A stretch of 64,000 bases of DNA, taken from the NCBI GenBank assembly GCA_026400815.1, contig JAPLOI010000008.1, forward strand, positions 1 through 64,000, in the 5' to 3' direction. The notes below the pieces were generated by a model. It was not told the origin of the DNA. It did no database searches and worked only from the letters and a program-made list of their open reading frames with translations. The stretch is from Alphaproteobacteria bacterium (lineage in GTDB: Bacteria; Pseudomonadota; Alphaproteobacteria; Acetobacterales; Acetobacteraceae). Positions within the stretch are counted from its first letter, which is position 1, and each line of letters starts with the position of its first letter. The translations under genes and the position numbers were made by a program. Below are positions 41,746 through 51,158 of the stretch, one piece after another.

Positions 41746-43782
41746 GTGACAACGTCGACCACCGCCCCTACGCCCACCCCCGCACGCCGTCGCCTGCCCT
41801 CCGTCTCCATCGGCCGCATAGCCACCATCGCCGTGCTGGTCATGGCCATGGTCACCGCCCTCAGCGACCTCCTGCTCCTGCGCGCCCTGTCGGAGCTGAA
41901 GGTCAACGGCCCCGTCTACGCCGAGATCCGCCGCGGCACCGACCTCACCGCCGATATCCTCCCGCCGCCGCTCTACGTCATCGAGGGCCTGCTCACCCTG
42001 CACGAGCTGCGCGACGCCGAACCCACCGCCCGCGCCCCCCTGCTCGACCGCCTCGCCCGCCTCTCGCGCGAATTCGCCGAACGCGACGCCTACTGGACCG
42101 CCCAGCCCGAGCTGCGCGCCGACCTGCGCCAGACGCTCGATGGCACCGTCATCCCCACCGGGCGCCGTTTCTTCGAGGTGGTGCAGGCCCGCTTCCTGCC
42201 CGCCCTGGCCCAGCCCGCCGGCCTCCCCGCCGCCATGGCCGAAGCCCAGGCGGCCTACGATGCCCATCGCGCAGCCGTCGATGAGCTGGTCGCCCGCTCC
42301 GCCCGCGCCGTGGAAGCCGCCGAGGCCCACGCCATCAGCCAGGGCAACATCACCCGCACCATCACCTGGGGCCTCCTCACCCTCGCCTTGCTCGTCACGC
42401 TGGGGACCTACTGGGTGATGCGCCGCGCCGTGGCCCGCCCCGTCGTCTCGCTCGCCGATGCCATGCGCCGCCTCGCCGCCGGCGACGTCAACACCGAGGT
42501 TCCCGGCGCCACCCGCCGCGACGAGCTCGGCCAGGCCGCAGCCTCACTCGCCATCCTGCGCGACACCATGCGCCACGCCCGCCAACTGGAAGCCGACCGC
42601 GAAACCGCCCGCACCGAGGCCGATGCCACCCGCAACGCCGCCCTGCGCGGCATGGCCGGCACCATCGAGCGCGAGACCAGCGCCACGATCGAGCGCGTAC
42701 GCGGCCTCACCCACTCCACCGCCGAGGCGGCACGCCTCATGACCACCGTCTCCGACCACGCCCACACCTACGCCCGCCGCGCCAGCGATTCCTGCACCCG
42801 CGCCCTCACCACCGCCGAAACCGTGGCCGGCGCCGCAGAGGAGCTGGGCAGCGCCATCGGCGAGATCACCCGCCAGGTCACCGGCGCCTCGGCCATCACC
42901 AGCAGCGCCGTCGCCGCCGGCGAGGATGCGCGCCGCAGCATCGAGGAACTCACCGGCCGCGCCCAGGCCATCGGCGCCATCACCCGCATGATCGCTGATA
43001 TCGCCGAGCGCACCAACCTGTTGGCGCTGAACGCCACCATCGAGGCCGCCCGCGCGGGCGAGGCCGGGCGCGGCTTCTCCGTCGTCGCCAGCGAGGTGAA
43101 GGCCCTCGCCGTGCAGACCGCCCGCTCCACCGAGGAAATCGTCACCCAGCTCGATCAGCTGCGCGGCGCGGCCAACGGCGCCGCGGAATCCGGCATGCGC
43201 ATCGTCTCCACCATCAGCGAGATCGAGGCGATGTCCCAATCCATCGCCGCCGCGGTGGAACAGCAGGGCGCCGCCACCGCCTCCATCGTCAGCAACGTGG
43301 TGGAAACCACCCGCGCCGTGCGCGAAGCCGCGGAGCACAGCTCGGCCGTCTCCTCCGATGCCGGCGATGTCGGCACCCAGGCCAGCGCCGTGCTCACCGC
43401 CGCGCAAGGCCTGGATGAAGCCGTGGGCGAATGGCGCACCATCGTCGTTCACACCATCCGCACCGCAACGCCTGAGGCCGATCGCCGCACGGCCCCGCGC
43501 ATCAGCCTCGGCATCCCCGCCAGGCTGCAGCCGCAGGGCCGGCCCGAAGCCACGGCGCGGCTGGAAAACATCTCCACCGGGGACGCCCTTCTCGCCGGCG
43601 CCCCATTCCTGCCCGCCGGCCAGAAGCTGCGCCTGCACGTCGCTGGCCTGTCGATCGAAGCAACAGTGGTGGATGGCGATCAGAAGGGCGCGCTCAACCT
43701 GCGCTTCGCAGAAGCGGCTCTCACGCCAGAGGCGATCGACCAACTCGCCGCCAACGCCACACCGGCAAGGACGGCCGCCTGA
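41746..43782 (+). CDS. Methyl-accepting chemotaxis protein with C-terminal PilZ domain
   Basis: A 678-residue chemoreceptor. One helix (about 23-47) leads into a periplasmic helical domain to about 205, then a second helix, HAMP, and a signalling domain whose tip ([25 protein letters not shown]) is near residues 415-445, written short as [19 protein letters not shown] PilZ-like domain follows from about 579: RTAPR fits the RxxxR c-di-GMP motif, but the second motif is NISTG, one residue short of (D/N)xSxxG. Binding may be weakened. GTG start. It lies between nrdB and nrdA on the opposite strand. No che genes are present. Confidence 0.9.
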   Translation: MTTSTTAPTPTPARRRLPSVSIGRIATIAVLVMAMVTALSDLLLLRALSELKVNGPVYAEIRRGTDLTADILPPPLYVIEGLLTLHELRDAEPTARAPLLDRLARLSREFAERDAYWTAQPELRADLRQTLDGTVIPTGRRFFEVVQARFLPALAQPAGLPAAMAEAQAAYDAHRAAVDELVARSARAVEAAEAHAISQGNITRTITWGLLTLALLVTLGTYWVMRRAVARPVVSLADAMRRLAAGDVNTEVPGATRRDELGQAAASLAILRDTMRHARQLEADRETARTEADATRNAALRGMAGTIERETSATIERVRGLTHSTAEAARLMTTVSDHAHTYARRASDSCTRALTTAETVAGAAEELGSAIGEITRQVTGASAITSSAVAAGEDARRSIEELTGRAQAIGAITRMIADIAERTNLLALNATIEAARAGEAGRGFSVVASEVKALAVQTARSTEEIVTQLDQLRGAANGAAESGMRIVSTISEIEAMSQSIAAAVEQQGAATASIVSNVVETTRAVREAAEHSSAVSSDAGDVGTQASAVLTAAQGLDEAVGEWRTIVVHTIRTATPEADRRTAPRISLGIPARLQPQGRPEATARLENISTGDALLAGAPFLPAGQKLRLHVAGLSIEATVVDGDQKGALNLRFAEAALTPEAIDQLAANATPARTAA

Positions 43783-43818
43783 GCATCACCCCGGCGGCGG
43801 CCCTCTACCGGCCGGCCG

Positions 43819-45693
43819 TCACTGGCAGGCGAGGCATTCCTCGTAGTCGGTGGGGTTCGCCTTCGGGGCGCCCGCGACCAGCGGCAGAATCCCCTGGTCG
43901 TTCGCCGGCAGGTTCGCCGCCGAAACACCGGTGAATTCCAGCGGCCGCACCGCCTTCTCGCTCACCGCGTCGGCCCGCTGGATCGACATGGAGCGGCAGT
44001 AGTACAGGCTCTTCACGCCCTTCTTCCATGCCAGGTAGTGGATCTGGTGCAGGTCGCGCTTGTGCACGTCCGCCGGCACGAAGATGTTCACGCTCTGGCT
44101 CTGGCAGATGAACGGCGTGCGGTCCGCCGCATGCTCGATCACCCAGCGCTGGTCCAGCTCCATCGCGGTCTTGTAGACCGCCTTCTCCTGCTCGGTCAGG
44201 AACTCCAGGTGCTGCACGCTGCCCTTGTTGGTGGTGATGGAAGACCACACCTCGTCGGTGTCCTGCCCCTTCGCCTTCAGCAGCAAATGCAGGTGCCGGT
44301 TGCGCACCGTGAAGCTGCCGGAAAGCGTCTTCTGCAGGAACACATTCGCCGCGATCGGCTCCACGCCCGGCGAGGCATTGCCGGCGATGATCGAGATCGA
44401 AGCCGTCGGCGCGATCGCCATCTTGTGGCTGAACCGCTCATGCACGCCGTATTCGGCCGCATCCGGGCAGGCGCCGCGCTCATCGGCCAGCATTCGGCTG
44501 GCGTTATCCGCCTGCTCGCGGATGTGCTTGAACATCTTCTTGTTCCACACCTTCGCGATCACGCTCTCGAAGGGCACGTTCTGGCTCTGCAGGAACGAAT
44601 GGAACCCCATCACCCCCAGCCCGACGGAACGCTCGCGCATGGCGGCATACTTTGCCCGCTCCATGTCCACCGGCGCGCGGTCGATGAAATCCTGCAGCAC
44701 GTTGTCGAGGAAGCGCATCACGTCCTCGATGAACAGCGGGTCGTCCTTCCACTCGAACCAGGATTCCAGGTTCAGGGAGGACAGGCAGCACACCGCCGTC
44801 CGTTGCTTGCCATGCTGGTCGATACCGGTCGGCAGCGTGATCTCGCTGCACAGGTTCGATGTCTTGCACTCCAGCCCGGCCAGCTTGTGGTGCTCCGGCC
44901 GCGCATTGTTCACATGGTCGCTGAAGATCAGGTACGGCTCGCCGGTCTCGATCCGCGCCGTCAGGATGCGGATCCACAGGCTGCGCGCGCTGATCTTGCG
45001 CACCACGCTGCCATCCTTGGGCGAGGTCAGCCCCCAGTCCTCGCCTGATTCCACCGCACGCATGAACGCATCCGGGATCAGGATGCCGTGGTGCAGGTTC
45101 AGCGCCTTACGATTCGGGTCACCGCCGGTCGGCCGGCGCATCTCCACGAATTCCTCGATCTCCGGGTGCGTCACCGGCAGGTACACCGCCGCCGACCCGC
45201 GCCGCAGCGAGCCCTGGGAAATCGCCAGCGTCAGGCTGTCCATCACCCGGATGAACGGGATCACGCCAGAGGTCTTGCCGTTCTGCCCCACCTTCTCGCC
45301 GATGGACCGCAGATTGCCCCAGTACGAGCCGATGCCGCCGCCCTTGCTGGCCAGCCACACATTCTCGTTCCACAGCCCCACGATCCCTTCGAGCGAGTCG
45401 CTCGCCTCGTTCAGGAAGCAGGAGATCGGCAGGCCGCGCGTGGTGCCGCCATTGGAAAGCACCGGCGTCGCCGGCATGAACCACATCCGGCTCATGTAGT
45501 CGTACAGCCGCTGCGCATGCCCGGCATCGTCGCCGTAGAAGCTGGAAACCCGCGCGAACAGGTCCTGGTAGCTTTCGCCCGGCAGCAGGTACCGGTCATC
45601 CAGCGTAGCCCGTCCGAAATCGGTAATCAGCGCATCGCGGGAGCGATCAACGCGAACCTGGTGGTGACCCTGGAACTGAACGACATCAAGCAC
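43819..45693 (-). CDS. nrdA: Class Ia ribonucleotide reductase alpha subunit
   Basis: The catalytic large subunit that reduces ribonucleotides, 624 residues. The active-site region includes NGGTTRGLPISCF and ARPEHHKLAGLECKTSNLC; the C-terminal redox pair is EECLACQ. It lacks the N-terminal ATP-cone, the overall-activity site of E. coli NrdA (761 residues), so it is not expected to be shut off by dATP in the usual way. The GTG at 45693 (VLDVVQFQGHHQV) has GAGGGG upstream and puts the NrdR-like boxes 83 bases away, as in nrdB. Confidence 0.93.
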   Translation of the reverse strand: MLDVVQFQGHHQVRVDRSRDALITDFGRATLDDRYLLPGESYQDLFARVSSFYGDDAGHAQRLYDYMSRMWFMPATPVLSNGGTTRGLPISCFLNEASDSLEGIVGLWNENVWLASKGGGIGSYWGNLRSIGEKVGQNGKTSGVIPFIRVMDSLTLAISQGSLRRGSAAVYLPVTHPEIEEFVEMRRPTGGDPNRKALNLHHGILIPDAFMRAVESGEDWGLTSPKDGSVVRKISARSLWIRILTARIETGEPYLIFSDHVNNARPEHHKLAGLECKTSNLCSEITLPTGIDQHGKQRTAVCCLSSLNLESWFEWKDDPLFIEDVMRFLDNVLQDFIDRAPVDMERAKYAAMRERSVGLGVMGFHSFLQSQNVPFESVIAKVWNKKMFKHIREQADNASRMLADERGACPDAAEYGVHERFSHKMAIAPTASISIIAGNASPGVEPIAANVFLQKTLSGSFTVRNRHLHLLLKAKGQDTDEVWSSITTNKGSVQHLEFLTEQEKAVYKTAMELDQRWVIEHAADRTPFICQSQSVNIFVPADVHKRDLHQIHYLAWKKGVKSLYYCRSMSIQRADAVSEKAVRPLEFTGVSAANLPANDQGILPLVAGAPKANPTDYEECLACQ

Positions 45694-45775
45694 GAGAAGC
45701 CCCCTCACCGCGACGCGGGGATAACATCCCCGCAACCCCATCCTGCCCAACGGCTTGCCGCCGTCAATTCAAATT

Positions 45776-45822
45776 ACACTAGATGTAGGGCATTTCTGCC
45801 CCTCCCTGCATAAATGTGGATA
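45776..45822. promoter_or_regulatory. Paired NrdR-like boxes upstream of nrdA
   Basis: ACACTAGATGTAGGGC (45776-45791) matches the NrdR box at 12 of 16 bases. A weak second box (TGCATAAATGTGGATA) starts at 45807, 31 bp on. TTGACG at 45767-45762 on the minus strand lies just downstream and may be the -35 of the nrdA promoter. The remainder of the 393-base gap 45694-46086 holds the leaders of nrdA and of the chemoreceptor, and no gene. Confidence 0.6.
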
Positions 45823-46086
45823 TCTGATGCGCCGCGGCAACACCGCTTCCCTGAACGAAACGGGAACATAGACCCGGCCCACCGCCGCGCCAAGCGCAAT
45901 CCGATTCGCTCCCCATGTACCCCGTTATCCACCGGGCGGTGCCATGCCAGCGCACCGCGCCGCGTCGCCGCAAGCCCATTTTCGTAGCGACTCCTGCCAG
46001 GCCCACCGGCGCCGGCAGAACTTCGCACATTGGCAATCCCGCGCACCTACCCCTCGCCGCTTCGCCCCATTTCAGCCCGAGGCCCC

Positions 46087-48069
46087 ATGCGACGCTCCAT
46101 CACCCTTGCCACGAAGCTCTCCCTGGCTTTCGTCGCCATCGTCGCCGTCGCCTGCGCCACCATGGCCTGCTGGTCCCTTTGGCAAGCCCACCAGCGTGCC
46201 GAACACGAAGCCACCGCCAGCCTCGCCGCCGGTGCCGCAGCACTCGAACGCGCGCTGGCCGACGAAACCAGCCGCCAGACCGCCATCGCCCGCACCCTGG
46301 CCGCCCTGCCCCAGTTCCAGGCCCTCACCGTCGCCGCCGACCGCGAAGCCACCCTCGCCGCCTTCGCCCCGCCCTTCGCCGCCCTCACCGCCTCGGGCGA
46401 GATCACCAACCTCTCCATCATCCTGCGCTCCGGCATCGCCCTGGCCCGCGCCCACAACCCGAAATCCTTCGGCGACGACGTCTCCGCCCGCCGGCAGGAC
46501 ATGGTCGTGGCCATGCGCGACAACCGTGTCTTCGCCGGCATCGAACAACTGCCCGATGGCGCCGGCATCGCCGCCGTTGTCCCGGTGGTCCACAACGGCA
46601 GCGTCGTCGGCGTCCTGAACGCCAGCACCACCTTCAACGCCACCCAGCTCAACCGCCTGCGCGCCCTCACCGGCCTGGGCCTGGCCATCCACGGCCTGCG
46701 GCAGGACAAGCTCGTCCCCCTCGGCACCTCGCAAGGCTTCGCCTCCGCCGCCACGGAGGCGGAACTGCGCGCCGCCTTCACCCGCGCCGCCTCCGCCGCC
46801 ACGCCACCGGCCCGCACCATGGCGGCCGAGGGCCGCACCACCTCCCTCCTCCTCACCCCGCTGCGCAACTCCACCGGCGCCACCATCGCGGTGGCCGAAA
46901 TCCAGCTGGACCGCACCGCCCAGGTTGCCCAGGCCCGCGCCGAGCGCCTCGCCATCGCCGCCATCGCCGCCGCCATCCTGCTCGCCGCCGCCCTGCTCGG
47001 CTGGCGCGTCGCCCGCGGCATCGCCGGCCCCGTCGCCGCCATGACCCGCGCCATGGAAGCCCTCGCCGCCGGCCGCCTCGATACCGAAATCCCCGCCCGC
47101 ACCAGCCAGGACGAGCTCGGCGCCATGGCCCGCTCCGTCCAGGTCTTCAAGGAAAACGCCATCGCCGTCGCCCACCTGGCAGAGGCGAAACAAGCCGCGG
47201 AGCAACAGGCCGCCGCCGCCCGCCGCGCCGAACGCCACCGCCTGGCCGCCGATTTCCAGTCCGCCGTCGGCACCCTGCTCACCGGCGTCACCGCCGCCGC
47301 CACCGAAATGGAAGGCTCCGCCCGCGCGCTCGCCAGCACCGCCGAGCACGCCAACCACCGCGCCCACGCGGTTGCCGCCGCCACCGACGAAACCTCCTCC
47401 AACGTGCAAACTGTCGCCGCCGCCACGGAGGAACTCTCGGCCAGCGTCAGCGAAATCTCCCGCCAGGTCGTCGCCAGCAGCCAGATCGCCAACCGCGCCG
47501 TGGAACAATCCGAAGCCACCGACCAGCGCGTCCAGGGCCTCGCCGCCGCCGCCGCCCAGATCGGAGACGTCGTCCGCCTCATCGGCGACATCGCCGGCCG
47601 CACCAACCTCCTGGCCCTCAACGCCACCATCGAAGCCGCCCGCGCCGGAGAAGCCGGCAAAGGCTTCGCCGTCGTCGCCACGGAGGTGAAGAACCTCGCC
47701 ACCCAAACCGCCCGCGCCACCCAGGAAATCAGCGCCAAGGTCGCGGAAATGCAGGCCGCCACAACCGACAGCGTCGCCGCCGTCCGCTCCATCGCCAGCA
47801 CCATCGGCGAAATCGCCACCATCGCCGGCAGCATCGCCGCCGCGGTGGAGGAACAAGGCGCCGCCACCCAGGAAATCGCCCGCAACGTCCATCACGCCGC
47901 CGCCGGCACACGCAACGTCGCCAGCAACATCGCCGCCGTCACCGAAGCCGCCGGCGAAACCGGCACCGCCGCCACCTCCATGCTCGATGCTGCCACGGAA
48001 CTGTCGGGTCAGTCCGAGACGCTGCGCATGGAAATCGACAAGTTCCTCGAAGGGGTCAAGGCAGCTTAA
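46087..48069 (+). CDS. Methyl-accepting chemotaxis protein with Cache-type sensor
   Basis: A 660-residue chemoreceptor. Helix one is at about 12-34, then a periplasmic domain of roughly 260 residues with a Cache-like pattern ([20 protein letters not shown]), helix two near 295-318, HAMP, and a signalling domain with tip near 500-540 ([21 protein letters not shown]). The C-terminus [13 protein letters not shown] has no CheR-tether pentapeptide. The ATG at 46087 with GAGG upstream is preferred over an in-frame ATG 19 codons earlier. Confidence 0.92.
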   Translation: MRRSITLATKLSLAFVAIVAVACATMACWSLWQAHQRAEHEATASLAAGAAALERALADETSRQTAIARTLAALPQFQALTVAADREATLAAFAPPFAALTASGEITNLSIILRSGIALARAHNPKSFGDDVSARRQDMVVAMRDNRVFAGIEQLPDGAGIAAVVPVVHNGSVVGVLNASTTFNATQLNRLRALTGLGLAIHGLRQDKLVPLGTSQGFASAATEAELRAAFTRAASAATPPARTMAAEGRTTSLLLTPLRNSTGATIAVAEIQLDRTAQVAQARAERLAIAAIAAAILLAAALLGWRVARGIAGPVAAMTRAMEALAAGRLDTEIPARTSQDELGAMARSVQVFKENAIAVAHLAEAKQAAEQQAAAARRAERHRLAADFQSAVGTLLTGVTAAATEMEGSARALASTAEHANHRAHAVAAATDETSSNVQTVAAATEELSASVSEISRQVVASSQIANRAVEQSEATDQRVQGLAAAAAQIGDVVRLIGDIAGRTNLLALNATIEAARAGEAGKGFAVVATEVKNLATQTARATQEISAKVAEMQAATTDSVAAVRSIASTIGEIATIAGSIAAAVEEQGAATQEIARNVHHAAAGTRNVASNIAAVTEAAGETGTAATSMLDAATELSGQSETLRMEIDKFLEGVKAA

Positions 48070-48070
48070 G

Positions 48071-48112
48071 GAAGCGGTTCTTTTTTGAAAAAAAGAACCA
48101 AAAAACTTTTAT
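48071..48112 (+). repeat. AT-rich hairpin repeat, copy 4
   Basis: GGTTCTTTTTT, GA, AAAAAAGAACC (48076-48099), then AAAAAACTTTTAT. It begins 2 bases after the chemoreceptor stop, in plus orientation. A shorter, inverted relic (AAAAGTCTTTTTTCTTC) overlaps the end of the M20 gene near 48177-48193. Confidence 0.75.
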
Positions 48113-48128
48113 GATCCAGATGCGAAAA

Positions 48129-48158
48129 CGCCCGGTCCTCCTCACGGAAGACCGGGCG
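48129..48158. terminator. Bidirectional terminator between convergent genes
   Basis: CGCCCGGTC and GACCGGGCG make a perfect 9-bp stem with a 12-base loop, in the short gap between the convergent chemoreceptor and M20 genes. AAAA lies on its left and a palindrome GCGCTTCGAAGCGC on its right. Confidence 0.55.
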
Positions 48159-48191
48159 CTTCGAAGCGCAAACCAGAAAAGTCTTTTTTCT

Positions 48192-49475
48192 TCAGATCGC
48201 CCGAACCCCACACCACTCCGCGATAAACGCCGCCACCGAAAGCGTATTCTTCTTCAGCGAAGGCAGATGCGCCCGCTCGTCGAACGCATGCGCCCCTTCC
48301 CCCTTCGGCCCGTAGCACAGCGCGGGAATCCCGTAGTAGTTCAGGTAGGCGCGCACATCCGCGACGCCGGTCGAGACATGCGATTTCAGCTTCTCGCCAT
48401 ACACCGCCTCATGCGTCGCGGCCAAAACGCGCTCGGCTTCGCTCCCCTCGGGCAGATGGAAGGCATCGGCCTGGAACCCGTTCCAGATCACCTCGGGCGG
48501 ATTATTGGCCAGGAACGCATCCCCCTTCGCCGCCGCCGCCACGGTGTCCAGCACCTCCTGCCGCGCCTGCGCCAGGGTGGTCCCTTCCAGCAGCCCGATC
48601 CGGCAATCCACCTCGCACCACGCCGGCGTGGAACTGCCCCAGTCGCCACCGCGGATCACGCCGGGGTTGAACTTCACCGGGTTGTTCATCCCCTTGAAGA
48701 TCGGATGCTCCTTCGCCCGCGCATTGATCCGCCCGGTCAGCCCGTACAGCTCCTCCAGCAGCTTGTAGGCGCTCATGATCGCATTGGTGCCGGTATCCGC
48801 CACCGCCACATGCACCGGCACGCCGCGAATACGCAGCCGGAACCACATCACCCCCACATGCGCCCGCGTCAGCGTCCCCGCCGTCGGCTCCGTCACCAGC
48901 GCCGCATCGGCCCGATACCCGCGCGCCAGCGTCGAAAGCGCCCCGTTCCCGGTGCACTCCTCCTCCGTCACCGTCTGCACATACACGTCCGAAGCCGGCG
49001 CCAGCCCCGCGGTCGTCAGCGCATCCATCGCCCAGAAGAACGCCGACACGCCCTGCTTCATGTCGTGGCAGCCACGCCCGTTCATCCACTCGCCGGAAAT
49101 CACGGGGTCGAACGGCGGGAACTGCCACATCTCCTCCGGCCCCGGCGGCACCACATCCACATGCCCCTGCACGATCAGGGACTTCCCCTTCTGCTCCGGG
49201 CTGCGAACCGTCCCCACCACCTGCACCGCCTGCGAATAGTCGGTGTCCATCACCGGCGAGTAGCCCGGCAGATGGCTCATCTGCACCTCGGCCAGCGTGT
49301 AGCGATCGACACTCCACCCCCGGCTCGCCATCTCGCGTGCCAGCCAATCCTGGCACGGCCCCTCCTTCCCACGCACAGAGGGAAACCGCACCAGCGTCTG
49401 CAGCCAGGCGACCTGCTTCTCCCAGTTCGCCTCGACGGCAGCTTCCAGCTTCTTGATCAACGCGGCATCAGCCAT
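48192..49475 (-). CDS. M20 family metallopeptidase (ArgE/DapE type)
   Basis: A dinuclear zinc hydrolase of 427 residues that removes an acyl or amino-acid group from a small substrate. The metal site is complete: His105 (GHVDVVP), Asp138 (GCHDMKQG), Glu171/Glu172 (TEEE), Glu196 (TEPT) and a His near 398 (GAHAFDE). The dimerisation domain lies between about 205 and 320. Its ATG is 11 bases after the stop of the solute-binding-protein gene, so the two probably share a transcript and the imported compound may be its substrate. Which N-acyl or peptide compound is not evident. Confidence 0.92.
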   Translation of the reverse strand: MADAALIKKLEAAVEANWEKQVAWLQTLVRFPSVRGKEGPCQDWLAREMASRGWSVDRYTLAEVQMSHLPGYSPVMDTDYSQAVQVVGTVRSPEQKGKSLIVQGHVDVVPPGPEEMWQFPPFDPVISGEWMNGRGCHDMKQGVSAFFWAMDALTTAGLAPASDVYVQTVTEEECTGNGALSTLARGYRADAALVTEPTAGTLTRAHVGVMWFRLRIRGVPVHVAVADTGTNAIMSAYKLLEELYGLTGRINARAKEHPIFKGMNNPVKFNPGVIRGGDWGSSTPAWCEVDCRIGLLEGTTLAQARQEVLDTVAAAAKGDAFLANNPPEVIWNGFQADAFHLPEGSEAERVLAATHEAVYGEKLKSHVSTGVADVRAYLNYYGIPALCYGPKGEGAHAFDERAHLPSLKKNTLSVAAFIAEWCGVRAI

Positions 49476-49486
49476 GGGGCACGTCC

Positions 49487-51067
49487 TCAGTTCTTCGAGA
49501 GATTCCAGTACACGATCACGGGCGAGTTCAGCAGCCCCGAAAGGCTCGTCCGCGTCGCCGCAAACGTGTCGTACTGGCCCAGCACCCGATACGGCGCTGC
49601 CTGCACCAGCGCCCGGTGATACCGCTCCAGCGCCCCCATGCGCCCAGCCTCATCCGCCTCCAGGAACGCGCTGCGCAGCTTCTCCACCTCGGGGTCGCAC
49701 GGCCAGCCCACGAAGTTGCGCCCCTCGCAGGTCATGTCCGTGCCCACATTGGTCAGCGGATGGAAGGTGATCGCCCCGGGCGCCCCGGTCAGGAACAGAT
49801 GCCAGCTCTCCTTGTTGCGCAGCCGCTGCCCCACCGTGCCCCAATCGTTCCACACGATCTCCACGTTCAGCCCGGCCTTCTTCAGCGCATCCACCGCCAC
49901 CTCGCCCATCTGCCCCAGCGTGGCGATCTCCTTGGTGGAGATGAAATACAGTTTCTCACCCTTGTACCCGGCATCGATGAACATCTGCCGCGCCTTGGCC
50001 AGATCCATCTTCAAATCCTCGGCCCCCGCCTCGGTCCCGAACGGCGTGCCGCAGATGAAGTACGCGTTGCAGGTCCGCCAGTTCTCCGGCTCCCCCCAGG
50101 CCGCCGCCATGTAGTCAGACTGGTTCACCACCCAGTTCAGCGCGCGCCGCATCTCCACCCGGTTGAACGGCGGAATCGTCGAATTCGGCCGCAGCATGTT
50201 CTGCCCTGCCAGATGCGTCGTCTTCATCAGCGTCACATTGGCGTTGCGCCGCAGCAGCGGCACCAAATCGGGCGCCGCCCGCTCCAGCATGTCCACCTCA
50301 CCCGCCTGCAACGCCGCCGTCTGCGTCGCCGGATCCGGGATCACCCGCCACTCCACCCGATCCACCTTCACCACGCGCCCACCGGCCAACCCATCCGGCG
50401 CCTCGGCCCGCGGCTTGTAGGCCGGGTTGCGGTCATAGATCGCCTTGTGCCCCACCACCCGCTCGGCATGGTTGAACACGAACGGCCCAGACCCGATCGC
50501 GTTGCTCACCTGCCCCAGCACCGGCTTGCCCTCGGCATCCAGCGCATCCTTCGCGCGCATCACCGCCTGGAACCGGGCCGGGATCGACCCCATCGCCAGC
50601 AGAAACCCCGGATACGGCTTGCTCAGCTTGAACTCGATCGTGCGCGCATCCACCTCGCCCACGCTCGCCACACTCGGCGACAGATGCCGCCCCACCGTGT
50701 CGATCACCATCCAGCGCTTGATCGAGGCCACCACGTCATTCGCCGTCACCGGCGCCCCGTCATGAAACGCCAGCCCCTCACGCAGCGTGATCTTCCAGCT
50801 CAACCCATCCGCCGAAGCGCTCCACCCCTCCGCCATCTGCGGCTTCGGGTTCAACTGGCTGTCCAGCGTGATCAGCGACTCATAAACCATCACCCCATGC
50901 ACCAGGCTGATCCACGCCGTGGAGAACATCGGGTCCAGCACCGTCACATCCGCCGAAGGCACAGTCCGGATCAGCTTCTGCTGCGCCTCAGCCGCCCCAG
51001 CCCCCAACGCCAGAACCGCCGCCCCCGCCAGAACCGCCCGCCGAATCACGCCCAAAGCTCTCTCCAT
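49487..51067 (-). CDS. ABC transporter substrate-binding protein, family 5
   Basis: A periplasmic binding protein for peptides or similar compounds, 526 residues. The signal peptide MERALGVIRRAVLAGAAVLALGAGAAEAQ covers about 29 residues, mentioned only as ending in GAAEAQ. The SBP_bac_5 core follows (LDPMFSTAWI, WKITLREGLAFHDGAPVTANDV). No permease or ATPase gene is beside it. The ATG at 51067 is chosen at the signal peptide; 30 in-frame codons upstream come from an AT-rich hairpin repeat. It is an orphan binding protein coupled to the M20 hydrolase. Confidence 0.9.
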   Translation of the reverse strand: MERALGVIRRAVLAGAAVLALGAGAAEAQQKLIRTVPSADVTVLDPMFSTAWISLVHGVMVYESLITLDSQLNPKPQMAEGWSASADGLSWKITLREGLAFHDGAPVTANDVVASIKRWMVIDTVGRHLSPSVASVGEVDARTIEFKLSKPYPGFLLAMGSIPARFQAVMRAKDALDAEGKPVLGQVSNAIGSGPFVFNHAERVVGHKAIYDRNPAYKPRAEAPDGLAGGRVVKVDRVEWRVIPDPATQTAALQAGEVDMLERAAPDLVPLLRRNANVTLMKTTHLAGQNMLRPNSTIPPFNRVEMRRALNWVVNQSDYMAAAWGEPENWRTCNAYFICGTPFGTEAGAEDLKMDLAKARQMFIDAGYKGEKLYFISTKEIATLGQMGEVAVDALKKAGLNVEIVWNDWGTVGQRLRNKESWHLFLTGAPGAITFHPLTNVGTDMTCEGRNFVGWPCDPEVEKLRSAFLEADEAGRMGALERYHRALVQAAPYRVLGQYDTFAATRTSLSGLLNSPVIVYWNLSKN

Positions 51068-51072
51068 CGGTT

Positions 51073-51125
51073 GAGGAAGCAAGCAAGCACGTTCTTTTTT
51101 GCAAAAAAGAACCAAAAAACTTTTT
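51073..51125 (+). repeat. AT-rich hairpin repeat, copy 5
   Basis: GAGGAAGCAAGCAAGCAC, then GTTCTTTTTT, GC, AAAAAAGAAC (51091-51112) and CAAAAAACTTTTT. It lies between the dioxygenase stop and the start of the binding-protein gene. The GCAAGCAAGC leader also precedes copy 6. Confidence 0.75.
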
Positions 51126-51158
51126 CTATTTTTTACTCGCACCGAACAGGCAAGCATT

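Noticed and set aside
45915-49619. A 1234-codon open frame on the plus strand
   Set aside because: It is the Arg/Pro/His-rich second frame of the chemoreceptor at 46087-48069 continued antisense over the M20 gene; no domain and no ribosome site.
51067-51157. Longer N-terminus for the binding protein
   Set aside because: The extra 30 codons run through an AT-rich repeat and would bury the signal peptide.
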